64,000 nucleotides of DNA from Streptococcus sp. SPS1 (lineage in GTDB: Bacteria > Bacillota > Bacilli > Lactobacillales > Streptococcaceae), in the NCBI RefSeq assembly GCF_030439915.1, contig NZ_JAQFJG010000003.1, positions 62,001 to 126,000 of the forward strand, in the 5' to 3' direction. Positions 45,935 to 54,789 of the stretch are shown piece by piece. Below the pieces are notes generated by a model that was not told where the DNA came from, did not search any database, and saw only the letters and a list, made by a program, of their open reading frames with translations. Numbering within the stretch: position 1 is the first letter of the stretch; every line of letters starts with the position of its first letter. A program made the translations under genes and the position numbers.

Positions 45935-46818
45935 ATGGAAAATTATAACGTATCTTTAACAAATAAACTACTCAAATTAATTTATGAAGTGTCGGATTTA
46001 AAACTAGATTTTAAATCACAGGGATGGAATTATTGAATTAGTACGCTTTATCGGAGTTTTTACCTGAGTCGATAAAAGCTAGCTCATCTCAAGAAAAATT
46101 ATTTTCAAAAGCAGGTGATATTATTTTAGCCAAATCACTTTGTTTGTTAAATCTAAATTCTAAACCTTTGGAGCAACGTGGCAATGCAGGGGATGTTGTT
46201 GCTTTGTCAATAGAATATAATTACGGTATTATCGCAGATGCAAAATCATTTAGATTAAGTCGAACAGCCAAAAATCAAAAAGATTTCAAAGTTAAAGCTC
46301 TTAGTGATTGGAGAAAAGATAAAGATTATGCTGTTTTAACTGCTCCTTTTTTTCAATATCCAAATAACAAGAGTCAAATATATAAACAATCACTAGAAGA
46401 AAACGTTCTTTTATTCAGTTGGGAACATTTATCAATAATGTTACAGCTAGACTTATCAGAGAACGATTCATTTTCTCTTGAGCAATTATGGAATTTTCCA
46501 TTGAAACACCGTAAAAGAACGTCCATTGATAACGCAGAAAAAAATTTTATGTCAGATTTCAATCTATATTATTTTATGGATTTATTTAAATTAGAAAAAG
46601 AACAGCTTCAAGAATTGTTAAAAATTGAAATTTCAAAAATAGAAGAACGTTCAATTTCTGAAATAGAATACTGGGATAAACAAATCAAGAGAATTAAATC
46701 GTTATCACGAAAGGAGGCGATAGAAGAATTGCTTAAAGAAATAAACATTATAACAAAATTAAATACTATTGATAAATTTATAAAAGGACTAGGTGATGAA
46801 AGTAGATTGTTTTTATAG
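45935..46818 (+). pseudogene. HindIII-type restriction endonuclease, frameshifted
   Basis: ATG 45935 starts a frame (MENYNVSLTNKLLKLIY) that stops at 46034-46036. The next homologous piece, GIIELVRFIGV, lies in another frame from about 46020 and ends at TGA near 46059; PESIKASSSQEKLFSKAGD then continues in the frame that is open from 46144 to 46818. So at least two frameshifts hit the first third. The rest matches my memory of R.HindIII closely: LNLNSKPLEQRGNAGDV, then ADAKSFRLSR with the D-x-K catalytic pair, and FSWEHLSIMLQLDL. The target would be AAGCTT. A nuclease restarted at 46144 would lack about 75 residues. Confidence 0.85.
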
Positions 46819-47362
46819 TAGAGATTCTATCACAGGATTAAAGGAACTTCCGCCTAACTCAATCCATGCTATTGTTTCGGACATCCCTTATGGGATTGAT
46901 TACGCTGATTGGGATACAATACATTCAAATTCCAATAAAGCTCTGGGGGGAAGTTCTGATGCACAATTAAAAAATTCTCTTTTTAAACGCCGAGGAAAAC
47001 CTCTTAATGGTTGGTCGGAAGCTGACAGGCTACGTCCTTTAGAATACCAAAAATGGGTTTCAACTTGGGCTGGAGAGTGGGTGAGGATTGTCAAACCAGG
47101 AGGTAGCGTATTTGTTTTTGCTGGTCGTCAGTTTTCTCACAGGGTTATTGTAGCTTTTGAAGAGGCTGGTTTTACTTTCAAAGATATGTTAAGCTGGGAA
47201 CGAGACAAAGCCCCACAAATTGTTTTGGACCCTTTTGCTGGTAGTGCAACAACTCTACTAGCAGCAAAAGAATTAAATAGAAAGTATATTGGTTACGAAA
47301 AGGACTTTGAAATTTATAAAATTGGAAAAGAGCGATTGAACCAATCTCACTTTAAAATTTAA
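46796..47362 (+). pseudogene. HindIII-type adenine methyltransferase with an internal deletion
   Basis: ATG 46796 (a GTG lies just before) overlaps the nuclease gene. 188 codons: MKVDCFYSRDSITGL, catalytic SDIPYG, KPLNGWSEADR, KPGGSVFVFAGRQFSH and MLSWERDKAP, as in M.HindIII. Then the sequence jumps directly to QIVLDPFAGSATTLLAAK, the S-adenosylmethionine motif near the C-terminus. About 120 residues, including the target recognition part, are missing in frame (M.HindIII is about 309 residues, recalled). The SAM motif also reads GSATT instead of GSGTT. The enzyme should be inactive. Confidence 0.85.
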
Positions 47363-47366
47363 ACAA

Positions 47367-47475
47367 AAAACTAAAAGTTTATGAACATTGTCCTGAATAG
47401 CAAGCACTTAATTCCTTAATATAACAGAATTAGAAACATGAAGTACATTTTACAATCGATGTGCTTTATTTTTTA
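47367..47475 (+). repeat. imperfect direct repeat flanking the R-M remnant, right copy
   Basis: Starts four bases after the methylase stop; partner of 45457-45565. Ends in a terminator-like hairpin (AGTACAT...ATGTGCT, TTTATTTTTT). The remaining bases to the dif site (47476-47685) are AT-rich without a gene. Confidence 0.6.
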
Positions 47476-47685
47476 TGTAAATTGTCTTAGTTACTTCCTA
47501 AAAAATATTTTATTTTAAAAAATAAATTTTGGATTATATACAATTGAAAAATTTTTAGTTTTCACTTTAATTCACTTTAATAAGGTATATTTTAGGCAAT
47601 TTTGGACGAAAATTTTTTTTTAGTTATTTAGCTGACTTAGATCCGTATTACTCAGGTCTAAGTCTTTTTTAAAAATCCCTACAAC

Positions 47686-47717
47686 ATCTTTCCGAAAAAC
47701 TATAATTTTCTTGAAAA
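47686..47717 (+). other. dif_SL chromosome dimer resolution site
   Basis: The segment starts ATCTTTCCGAAAAAC and ends TTTTCTTGAAAA, matching the dif_SL site of lactococci and streptococci as I recall it, and it lies 51 bases before xerS, its usual place. XerS recombines two copies here to resolve chromosome dimers. The main coding strand changes from plus to minus just after xerS, as expected at the terminus. Confidence 0.88.
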
Positions 47718-47751
47718 ATAAATAAGTCTATGCTATACTACTAGTAGACTT
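47711..47751 (+). promoter_or_regulatory. xerS promoter embedded in dif, with a palindrome
   Basis: TTGAAA (47711-47716, inside the right arm of dif), 17 bases, TATACT (47734-47739) with a TGC extended -10. AAGTCTA (47724-47730) and TAGACTT (47745-47751) form a perfect inverted repeat around the -10 box. ATG 47769 follows GGAGAAAATAC. Confidence 0.7.
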
Positions 47752-47768
47752 ATATATGGAGAAAATAC

Positions 47769-48839
47769 ATGAAACGTGAGATTTTACTGGAACGAATCGA
47801 TAAACTCAAACAAGTCATGCCCTGGTATATTCTGGAATACTACCAATCGAAACTGGCTGTTCCATACAGTTTTACGACCTTGTACGAATACTTAAAGGAA
47901 TATGATCGATTTTTTACTTGGGTCTTAGAATCTGGTATATCGGATGCTGATAAAATGTCCGATATTCCTTTATCAGTTTTGGAAAATATGTCTAAGAAAG
48001 ATATGGAATCTTTTATCCTTTATCTACGTGAACGTCCCTTGCTGAATGCCAATACAAGTAAACAAGGTGTTTCTCAGACAACCATCAATCGAACCTTATC
48101 AGCACTTTCTAGTCTTTACAAGTATCTGACCGAGGAGGTTGAAAACGACCAGGGCGAACCTTATTTCTATCGTAATGTAACGAAGAAAGTTTCAACTAAG
48201 AAAAAGAAAGAAACGCTTGCTGCCAGAGCTGAAAACATCAAGCAAAAACTCTTTTTAGGTGATGAAACAGAAGGGTTTCTAACTTATATAGACCAAGAGT
48301 ACCCTCAACGACTCTCTAATCGAGCTCTCTCATCATTCAACAAAAATAAAGAACGTGATTTGGCCATTATTGCTCTTCTTTTGGCGTCTGGTGTCCGCTT
48401 ATCTGAAGCTGTTAATCTGGATCTAAGAGATCTCAATCTCAAAATGATGGTTATCGATGTCACTCGAAAAGGGGGCAAACGTGACTCTGTCAATGTAGCT
48501 GCCTTTGCTAAGCCTTATTTAGAGAATTATCTAGCCATTCGAAATCAACGCTATAAAACGGAAAAGACAGACACAGCCCTCTTTTTGACACTCTATAGAG
48601 GTGTTCCCAATCGTATTGACGCTTCCAGCGTTGAGAAAATGGTTGCTAAGTACTCTGAGGACTTCAAAGTCCGTGTAACTCCCCACAAACTGCGCCATAC
48701 CCTAGCAACTAGGCTCTATGATGCTACTAAATCGCAAGTTTTGGTCAGCCATCAGCTAGGACATGCCAGTACACAAGTCACAGACCTCTATACTCATATC
48801 GTCAATGATGAACAAAAGAATGCCTTGGATAGTTTATAG
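47769..48839 (+). CDS. xerS: site-specific tyrosine recombinase XerS
   Basis: A 356-residue recombinase, the normal XerS length. Catalytic residues in place: R210 (GVRLSEA), a lysine in RKGGKR (233-238), H306 and R309 (HKLRH), H332 (LGHAS) and the nucleophile Y341 (DLYTH). The N-terminal 120 residues form the core-binding domain. Unlike XerC/XerD it acts alone on dif_SL, together with FtsK. It is a single gene between dif and a palindrome plus terminator. Confidence 0.95.
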   Translation: MKREILLERIDKLKQVMPWYILEYYQSKLAVPYSFTTLYEYLKEYDRFFTWVLESGISDADKMSDIPLSVLENMSKKDMESFILYLRERPLLNANTSKQGVSQTTINRTLSALSSLYKYLTEEVENDQGEPYFYRNVTKKVSTKKKKETLAARAENIKQKLFLGDETEGFLTYIDQEYPQRLSNRALSSFNKNKERDLAIIALLLASGVRLSEAVNLDLRDLNLKMMVIDVTRKGGKRDSVNVAAFAKPYLENYLAIRNQRYKTEKTDTALFLTLYRGVPNRIDASSVEKMVAKYSEDFKVRVTPHKLRHTLATRLYDATKSQVLVSHQLGHASTQVTDLYTHIVNDEQKNALDSL

Positions 48840-48912
48840 TTTTACATAATGTAAATTATGTAAAATAATTATTAAGAAAAAGAAGCTGCTAAAAATAAGC
48901 AACTTCTTTTTC
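48840..48912 (+). terminator. palindrome plus terminator after xerS
   Basis: TTTTACATAA (48840-48849) and its exact complement (48856-48865) begin at the last base of the stop region; then AAAAAGAAG, GCT, loop, AGC, CTTCTTTTT (48877-48912), a terminator usable from both sides. Confidence 0.8.
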
Positions 48913-49054
48913 TTTATATCTGATACCAGTAAAGTAGCGTGGAATATCAATTGTTTCTATATTTTTGAAATTCTCATTTGCCTACTACTAATTTAACTAT
49001 AGCAAAAATAATGCAGATAAGGAAGAATATTTTTGCTTGTATGAATTCTAAAAA

Positions 49055-50407
49055 TCAAGCTTTTCTGGATTCAAATCTCTTCATAATCACAGTTAGACGC
49101 CAACGGTAGAGAGCCCCGCTCACGATTAGACTAATAATCAAACCAATCCAGTAAGAATAAGCTCCAAAATCTGTTAGAGAGTCGAATACCATAGCTACTG
49201 GGAGTGTCACCCCCCAATAACCAACCAAACCAAGGTAAAAAGGAATAACGGTATCCTTATACCCCCGTAAAATTCCTTGAAGCGGTGCCGCAAAGGTATC
49301 TGCTAACTGGAAGAAAAGACTGTAAGTCAAAAAACGTGCTGTCAAATCGATAAATTCTGGGTCGTTACCATAAAGACTAGCCACATTTCCTCGAAAAATG
49401 TAAAGGAAAGATAAGGTGAAGGCCGCAAAAATAAGGGCAGTCCATCTTCCTAGACCAATATAGGTTTTCGCATCATCAAATCGCTTGGCTCCCACTTCAT
49501 AGGAAACGACAATAGCCATAGCCGATGAGATACTCATAGGAAAGGCGTACATAAGACTTGAAAAGTTCATGGCTGATTGGTGACTAGCGATAATCAAGGA
49601 CGAGAACTTAGCCATAATCAAACCAACCACAGAAAAGATAGCCACTTCGGCAAAGACAGTCCCCCCAATAGGCAGACCTAAGCGAACTCCTTCCTTGATT
49701 TTATCCATATTAAGCGGAATTCGTTTCTCAAGGTGTAAGGCTTTGAGCTTCTCCTGTTTAAATAAAACCAGAACAGAAATTCCCAACAAGACCCAGTAGG
49801 CCAAAGAAGTCCCTAAACCAGCACCAGCACCTCCCAGTTCTGGAACTCCAAAGGCACCATAAATCAAGAGATAGTTAAATCCACTATTCAAGGGAAGTAA
49901 CAAAAGCATGAGGTACATGGACAGTTTGGTCAACCCCAGCGAATCCAGCAAGGAACGAATGACACTAAAGAGCAACAAGGGGATAATCCCGATAGATAAA
50001 AACCAAAGATAGCGAACCGCTACTGCCGCCACTGGTGCTTCTAACCCAATATGATTCAAGATTGGTGGTGCCAAGAAAAGCACCATCCCCAGCAAGACCA
50101 CAGATAGACCCAAGGCCAGATAGATGAACTGGTAAAAATCAGACGCAACCTCTTCCTTTTTGCCTCGCCCAAGATGGTGACCAATGATGGGTACCAGGGC
50201 TGACACAATCCCTGTCAGGAATGTAAAAAAAGGATTCCAGATACTGGTTGCCATAGATACACCAGCCAAGTCCATAGTATTGTATTGACCTGTCATTGCA
50301 GTGTCAACAAAAGAGGCAGAATAATTGGCAAATTGGTAGATCAGGATTGGGAAGAAAATTTTTAAAAATAATACTAACTTCTCTCGTAAACACTTTGTCT
50401 TATACAT
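49055..50407 (-). CDS. MATE family efflux transporter
   Basis: A 450-residue membrane protein with twelve helices in two halves, as in multidrug and toxin extrusion proteins: helix one FFPILIYQFANYSASFVDTAMTG split by the MATE D, and a repeat in the second half (GLPIGGTVFAEVAIFSVVGLIMA). It exports cationic drugs or metabolites against H+ or Na+. The DinF-like group in streptococci looks alike. The start has GAAAGAGAAGT; a longer gap on the 3' side contains the convergent terminator with xerS. The small zinc-ribbon gene lies 10 bases upstream. Confidence 0.88.
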   Translation of the reverse strand: MYKTKCLREKLVLFLKIFFPILIYQFANYSASFVDTAMTGQYNTMDLAGVSMATSIWNPFFTFLTGIVSALVPIIGHHLGRGKKEEVASDFYQFIYLALGLSVVLLGMVLFLAPPILNHIGLEAPVAAVAVRYLWFLSIGIIPLLLFSVIRSLLDSLGLTKLSMYLMLLLLPLNSGFNYLLIYGAFGVPELGGAGAGLGTSLAYWVLLGISVLVLFKQEKLKALHLEKRIPLNMDKIKEGVRLGLPIGGTVFAEVAIFSVVGLIMAKFSSLIIASHQSAMNFSSLMYAFPMSISSAMAIVVSYEVGAKRFDDAKTYIGLGRWTALIFAAFTLSFLYIFRGNVASLYGNDPEFIDLTARFLTYSLFFQLADTFAAPLQGILRGYKDTVIPFYLGLVGYWGVTLPVAMVFDSLTDFGAYSYWIGLIISLIVSGALYRWRLTVIMKRFESRKA

Positions 50408-50417
50408 ACTTCTCTTT

Positions 50418-50678
50418 CTATTCTGATTTATCTAAACCAAAGAGTTTCAAACCATAGTTTTTCAAACTTAGCGGAGGGTTATTAGATTTTGAAGTAGTAT
50501 GCCAACACGCACATGTACGACAATAATAGCTTCTAACTAAACCTCCATTATCATATTGAACTGCATGGTCAGCTTTTTCTTTAGTTTCATATTGAATTTT
50601 AGAACGATTAGATGCGGGACAGTAAATTCCGCTATTAGATTTTGCTTTTCTCTCCCTACGTTTTCGAAAATAATTCAT
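50418..50678 (-). CDS. small zinc-ribbon-like protein, 86 residues
   Basis: A basic, soluble protein. A first half-site YCPASNRSKIQYETKEKADHA and a second, YYCRTCACWHTTS, give the pattern of small phage-like or chromosomal zinc-ribbon proteins (C-x-S-K... CxxCxxWH). Zinc or nucleic-acid binding is likely, function unknown. ATG at 50678 has GATAGGAGTTAGAAT. It lies 13 bases after pyrC and 10 bases before the MATE gene on the minus strand, so it may be part of one run from pyrC. Confidence 0.65.
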   Translation of the reverse strand: MNYFRKRRERKAKSNSGIYCPASNRSKIQYETKEKADHAVQYDNGGLVRSYYCRTCACWHTTSKSNNPPLSLKNYGLKLFGLDKSE

Positions 50679-50691
50679 ATTCTAACTCCTA

Positions 50692-51960
50692 TCAAGCTTG
50701 ATAGACGATTTGTCCCTTACAGATGGTATATTTAACCTGCCCTTTTAAGGTTTCACCGATAAAGGGGGAATTAGTCGCTTTTGAAGCAAAATGGGAGTCC
50801 ACAAGACGGTCAGCCTTGTCATCAAAAATAGTGATGTCCGCTGGACCATTCTCAGCCAAATAACCTGCTTCAAAGTTGTAAAGCTTGGCTGGGTTGTATG
50901 TCATCTTTTCGAGTAATTCCATCAAGCTCAACTCACCAGCTTCCACCAAATAGGTCAAGCCGAGAGACAGGGATGTTTCTAAGCCAGTCATACCAGATGG
51001 CGCTTTGGTAATATCCTCAACATTTTTTTCATCCGCATGGTGAGGCGCATGGTCAGTCGCGATAACTGTGATGACACCTGACTTGAGACCTTCAATCACG
51101 GCACGACGGTCTGATTCCAAACGAAGTGGCGGATTCATCTTAGCATTGCTACCTTGTGTCAAAAGAAGTGCTTCTGTCTTAGAAAAATGCTGTGGCGCTA
51201 CTTCTGCTGTGACTTGCGCTCCCAATCCTTGAGCAAACTCCACTACTTTAACACTTTCTTCCTTAGACAAATGTTGAATATGAACATGGGCCTTGGTTGC
51301 ATAGGCAATCATGACATCACGCGCCATCATAGCATACTCAGCCACCCCAGTCGCACCGCAGATATGGAAATGTTCTTTAGCAATATTTTCGTTAAACCCA
51401 AGAATCCCATTCAAACCTGGATCTTCCTCATGGAGACTAATAAAGGTATTGAGTTTTTTGGCTTCCTCCATGGCTTCCTTTACAACTTTACTGCTTTCAA
51501 GCGGAATACCGTCATCTGAAAAGCCAACAGCTCCAGCTTCTAAAAGTGCCTTAAAGTCAGTCAAATCTTGGCCATTAAAGTGCTTAGTAATGGTCGCAAC
51601 TGTCTTGACATTGATTTTTTCCTTGGCAGCTGACTGGAGAACTTCTTGTAAAGTCTCCACATCTGAAATGGTTGGACTAGTATTAGCCATCATGACAACC
51701 GTTGTAAAACCACCTGCAGCGGCTGCTAAGGCACCTGTATGAATATCTTCCTTGTGGGTTTGACCAGGTTCACGGAAATGAACATGAATATCGACCAAGC
51801 CAGGAGCAACTACAAGACCACTAGCATCAATTATCTCTGCTCCTTCTTCTTTAATCTCAGGCGCAATTTTGATAATTTTCCCATCTTGAACTAAGACATC
51901 ACACACTTGATCCAAACCAGACTTGGGATCCATTACACGACCATTTTTGATTAGTAGCAT
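50692..51960 (-). CDS. pyrC: dihydroorotase
   Basis: A 422-residue class I dihydroorotase, third step of pyrimidine synthesis (carbamoyl aspartate to dihydroorotate). Metal ligands: [10 protein letters not shown] (about 58-67), further histidines in ISLHEED and HIQHLS, and the aspartate in ATDHAPHH (about 303-310). The C-terminal half has the amidohydrolase strand end [11 protein letters not shown] at 51960 behind AAAGGAGAAAGCAG. Order ung-nudix-pyrC on one strand, with 9 and 12 base gaps, indicates an operon. No PyrR attenuator was seen before it. Confidence 0.95.
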   Translation of the reverse strand: MLLIKNGRVMDPKSGLDQVCDVLVQDGKIIKIAPEIKEEGAEIIDASGLVVAPGLVDIHVHFREPGQTHKEDIHTGALAAAAGGFTTVVMMANTSPTISDVETLQEVLQSAAKEKINVKTVATITKHFNGQDLTDFKALLEAGAVGFSDDGIPLESSKVVKEAMEEAKKLNTFISLHEEDPGLNGILGFNENIAKEHFHICGATGVAEYAMMARDVMIAYATKAHVHIQHLSKEESVKVVEFAQGLGAQVTAEVAPQHFSKTEALLLTQGSNAKMNPPLRLESDRRAVIEGLKSGVITVIATDHAPHHADEKNVEDITKAPSGMTGLETSLSLGLTYLVEAGELSLMELLEKMTYNPAKLYNFEAGYLAENGPADITIFDDKADRLVDSHFASKATNSPFIGETLKGQVKYTICKGQIVYQA

Positions 51961-51972
51961 CTGCTTTCTCCT

Positions 51973-52437
51973 TTATTCATAGAAATCAACTTGGGTATCC
52001 AACAATTTATCCCCATCATAAACAAACTTGGCTGAAAAGAAGGGTTTATCCTCTAAAAGCCACCCAACAAAGGTATGGTCACCTTCCCAAGTCGGCTTAC
52101 TCAAAACCTCGTCATAGGGAACCCATTCTAGCGTCCCCTCATTGCAGTCAATCAAGTCCCCCTCAAACTCCGTCACCTTAAAAACATAGGTGTACCAGTC
52201 TAAATCTGGCGTAAATTCAGGAAAAGTGATGACACCTTTTAGAACTGGCTTGGCTTTGAGCCCTGTTTCTTCGAGGATTTCACGCGCCGCGCACTCCTGA
52301 GGGGTCTCTCCTCGCTCTAGCTTACCACCCACACCAATCCATTTCCCTTCATGGACATCATTGGGTTTCTTATTACGGTGGAGCATGAGTAGTTCTTTCC
52401 CGTTATCAATGTAGCAAATCGTCGCTAACTGAGGCAT
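51973..52437 (-). CDS. Nudix hydrolase, MutT/8-oxo-dGTP diphosphatase type
   Basis: A 154-residue enzyme with a complete Nudix box, GGKLERGETPQECAAREILEETGL split across residues 37-60 (metal glutamates in REILEE). The N-terminal ICYIDNGKELLMLHRNKKPND fits the MutT-like branch that sanitises oxidised nucleotides, though other substrates are possible. Nine bases after ung and 12 before pyrC, each with its own ribosome site (AAGGAGAAAAT here), so cotranscribed. Pairing with ung fits a DNA-maintenance role. Confidence 0.88.
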   Translation of the reverse strand: MPQLATICYIDNGKELLMLHRNKKPNDVHEGKWIGVGGKLERGETPQECAAREILEETGLKAKPVLKGVITFPEFTPDLDWYTYVFKVTEFEGDLIDCNEGTLEWVPYDEVLSKPTWEGDHTFVGWLLEDKPFFSAKFVYDGDKLLDTQVDFYE

Positions 52438-52446
52438 ATTTTCTCC

Positions 52447-53100
52447 TTATCTAAGCCAATCGATTGGCACTTGTCCTGTCTCTTTTAAAAATGTATTAGC
52501 CTTGGAAAAAGGCTTGGAACCCCAAAATCCTCTATAAACTGACAAAGGACTGGGATGGGCTGATTCGATAATCAAGTGATGAGGATTGGTAACTAAGGTC
52601 TTCTTCTTGCGTGCATAAGCTCCCCAGAGTACAAAAACAACTGGTCTATCTAAATGATTAACCACCTGAATCACAGCATCCGTAAAAGGCTCCCATATCT
52701 GCCCAGCATGACCATTGGCCTGACCAGCAGGAACCGTCAAACAAGCATTAAGAAGCAAGACTCCTTGCTCAGCCCAAGACGTTAAATCATGAGATTTCTT
52801 AACTCCGATGTCATCTGCTAATTCTTTCAAGATATTTTGCAAGGATGGCGGAGCTGGGATAGAGTCAGGTACAGAAAAACTCAAGCCCTGCGCTTGACCT
52901 GGTCCGTGATAGGGATCTTGCCCTAGAATCACCACCTTAACGTCTTCAAGCGGTGTTGTCAATAGAGCCTGAAAAACCTTTTCCTTGGGCGGATAAACAG
53001 TACCCTGAGCATAGACCTGCTCCATAAACTGATTGATTTTCCCGAAATAACCCTCAGGTAATTGCTCCTTTATCAAATCATGCCAAGACGAGTGTTCCAT
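52447..53100 (-). CDS. ung: uracil-DNA glycosylase
   Basis: A 217-residue family 1 enzyme that removes uracil from DNA. Catalytic water-activating motif [19 protein letters not shown] (about residues 61-79) and the leucine-loop motif [15 protein letters not shown] near the end are intact. ATG 53100 ([11 protein letters not shown]) with AAGGAG seven bases before is preferred to ATG 53115. A TATAAT box on the minus strand (53134 to 53129) makes this the first gene of the ung-nudix-pyrC run. Confidence 0.94.
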   Translation of the reverse strand: MEHSSWHDLIKEQLPEGYFGKINQFMEQVYAQGTVYPPKEKVFQALLTTPLEDVKVVILGQDPYHGPGQAQGLSFSVPDSIPAPPSLQNILKELADDIGVKKSHDLTSWAEQGVLLLNACLTVPAGQANGHAGQIWEPFTDAVIQVVNHLDRPVVFVLWGAYARKKKTLVTNPHHLIIESAHPSPLSVYRGFWGSKPFSKANTFLKETGQVPIDWLR

Positions 53101-53135
53101 AGCCGACTCCTTCATTTTTACTGCCTCTATTATAG

Positions 53136-53163
53136 CAAAAAGTGGCTATGGAAACCACTTTTT
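53136..53163. terminator. hairpin between the HAD gene and ung
   Basis: AAAAAGTGG, nine-base loop, CCACTTTTT. It overlaps the stop codon of the HAD gene and lies next to the ung -10 box; probably the HAD gene terminator. Confidence 0.65.
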
Positions 53164-53854
53164 ACAGTTTATCTAAACAATCCAGCAAATCTTGGAAGGA
53201 ATAGACTTCGTAAGTAGGCTGGGCTTGTGTGTGATTTTCGAGGTGATGAGGATTGTACCAGATAGTGTCTATCCCCGCATTATTGCCACCTTGAATGTCG
53301 GCGGTTAGGGAATCTCCAATCATCAGCGTCTTTTCTTTACTAAAACCTGCAATCTGTTGACCAATTTTTTCATAAAAGAGAGCATCAGGTTTTTGTGTTT
53401 GCAGCTGTTCTGAGATAAATACTTGATTGAAATAAGGTGCTAGACCAGATTGAGCCAAGCGCCCTGTCTGAATGGCAGTAATGCCATTTGTCGCAGCATA
53501 CAGCTCATAATCTCGCTCGATAAGGCTATCCAAGAGTTCATGAGCGCCTGAAAAAGTTTGCCCCTGCTGGGCAAGGTAAAATTGGTAACGCTGGGCTAGA
53601 AAACTACCGTCTTTTTCCTGTCCAAAATGAGCAAATAAACGAGAAAAGCGCGTGTTAACCAGCTCTTGTTTACTAATTTTCTTTTGCTCTAAGTCCTTCC
53701 AGAGAGCTTTGTTCATAGGAACGTAATAGTCTTTATAGGCCTGAATATCTGCAACCCCTTCTTCTTTTAGAAGTTGCGTTAAAGCCACATCCTCAGCAAC
53801 ATCAAAATCAAGAAGAGTGTGGTCAAGGTCGAAGAGTAGAAATTTGTAGGACAA
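53162..53854 (-). CDS. HAD family hydrolase, YjjG/YfnB nucleotidase type
   Basis: About 230 residues. Motif I FLLFDLDHTLLDFD with the two aspartates, motif II AATNG, lysine in KPDALFYEKIG and motif IV MIGDSLTADIQGG; DHTLL and the helical cap match YjjG/YfnB-type 5'-nucleotidases that clean up odd nucleotides. Start: TTG 53854 (LSYKFLLFDL) with AAAGGA upstream seems best; ATG 53890 adds 12 residues that do not look conserved and lacks a ribosome site. Confidence 0.82.
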   Translation of the reverse strand: MSYKFLLFDLDHTLLDFDVAEDVALTQLLKEEGVADIQAYKDYYVPMNKALWKDLEQKKISKQELVNTRFSRLFAHFGQEKDGSFLAQRYQFYLAQQGQTFSGAHELLDSLIERDYELYAATNGITAIQTGRLAQSGLAPYFNQVFISEQLQTQKPDALFYEKIGQQIAGFSKEKTLMIGDSLTADIQGGNNAGIDTIWYNPHHLENHTQAQPTYEVYSFQDLLDCLDKL

Positions 53855-53978
53855 TTTGAGGTTTTCCTTTCTAGGATAAACAACTTTCACTTCATTCGGT
53901 TGTTTAATGTAAAAACTTAAAAGTGGTATAGTATCACAAAGAATAATCGTTCCAATGGATTAATTAATCCATACTATT

Positions 53979-54224
53979 CTAGTCAAGTTTATTTTTATTG
54001 TAGAAAAATCTTCTATAAATTCGAGCAATAGTTAAAATATAAACAAATATAATTCCCAAAATAGATAACACTATTTTCACAAAATTCATTTTAGAGCCTA
54101 TTACATAGATATGAAAAAGAGGGGCTAATCCTACACATAGAGACAATAGATAACTACTAAATCTTATCTCACCAATTCCTGCAAAAAAATGTTTCATTGT
54201 AAATATTCCAATTTTACCTTTCAT
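53979..54224 (-). CDS. small membrane protein, 81 residues or 72
   Basis: Two hydrophobic segments (SYLLSLCVGLAPLFHIYVI and VKIVLSILGIIFVYILTIA) and a basic tail RIYRRFFYNKNK. ATG 54224 has no ribosome site; the ATG nine codons in (54197) has GGA upstream. It is the last of three small membrane ORFs in a row on the minus strand behind a degenerate bacteriocin-type precursor. Size, charge and place fit a bacteriocin immunity protein, but no family is recognised. Confidence 0.45.
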   Translation of the reverse strand: MKGKIGIFTMKHFFAGIGEIRFSSYLLSLCVGLAPLFHIYVIGSKMNFVKIVLSILGIIFVYILTIARIYRRFFYNKNKLD

Positions 54225-54245
54225 CTTTATAATCCACTAGCAAAT

Positions 54246-54458
54246 CTATTGGCTTCTCTTTTTTTTGAAAAATCTTGACAACAAATTTACTCCACTTAAT
54301 GCTACTAAGACTTCAATGGGCAAAAAATAGTAATCCCATATCAAATGAGAAATCAGCAAGGTTAAAAATAGTATACAGTCAATATAACTATTCTGAAAAT
54401 ACTCTGTAATTACATAATACAGAAACACCACAACCATCAAAATTAAAATAACCATCAT
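54246..54458 (-). CDS. small membrane protein, 70 residues
   Basis: Mostly hydrophobic: MMVILILMVVVFLYYVI, a second helix around CILFLTLLISHLIW and a third weak one, then a basic end (RFFKKKRSQ). CAGGATGATAGT precedes ATG 54458. Same strand and spacing as its two neighbours (21 and 117 bases), suggesting a small operon. Immunity-like by shape only; the function is unknown. Confidence 0.45.
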   Translation of the reverse strand: MMVILILMVVVFLYYVITEYFQNSYIDCILFLTLLISHLIWDYYFLPIEVLVALSGVNLLSRFFKKKRSQ

Positions 54459-54575
54459 AATACTATCATCCTGTTCTTAATTTATTGTCACTTTTTCCAT
54501 CCCATTCCATTCATCAATAGCATTAAAAAATCCAATCAATAAATGATTACCTACTCACTAATACTATTCTAAAAT

Positions 54576-54755
54576 TTAATTTTTGGGGGGATTTAGTAAC
54601 CCAATACCAATTAGCAATACACCTAATATAAATAAAAGTATTTCCCAAAATTTATTCTCAGTTTTAATAAAAGGTATAAGATACATACTAACCAATATGG
54701 AACTTACCCCTAAAGGAGCAAAAACCACTCTGACTCTATCACTTAGTTTAAACAT
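54576..54755 (-). CDS. small membrane protein, 59 residues
   Basis: ATG 54755 (MFKLSDRVRVVF) with GGGGAATTAAAT before it encodes two helices (PLGVSSILVSMYLIPFI and FWEILLFILGVLLIGIGLL) and ends NPPKN. The open frame continues upstream to TTG 54836 across the bacteriocin-like leader region, but that part (GDYLYIKTGECYSKRS) is in another frame relative to the leader and may be a remnant of a precursor's mature part. Function unknown; immunity-like. Confidence 0.45.
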   Translation of the reverse strand: MFKLSDRVRVVFAPLGVSSILVSMYLIPFIKTENKFWEILLFILGVLLIGIGLLNPPKN

Positions 54756-54789
54756 ATTTAATTCCCCATAAAATAAGCAAGGGCTACGT

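Noticed and set aside
47881-47892. TACGAATA-like ComX box
   Set aside because: It lies inside xerS coding sequence with no T-rich stretch and no gene start after it.
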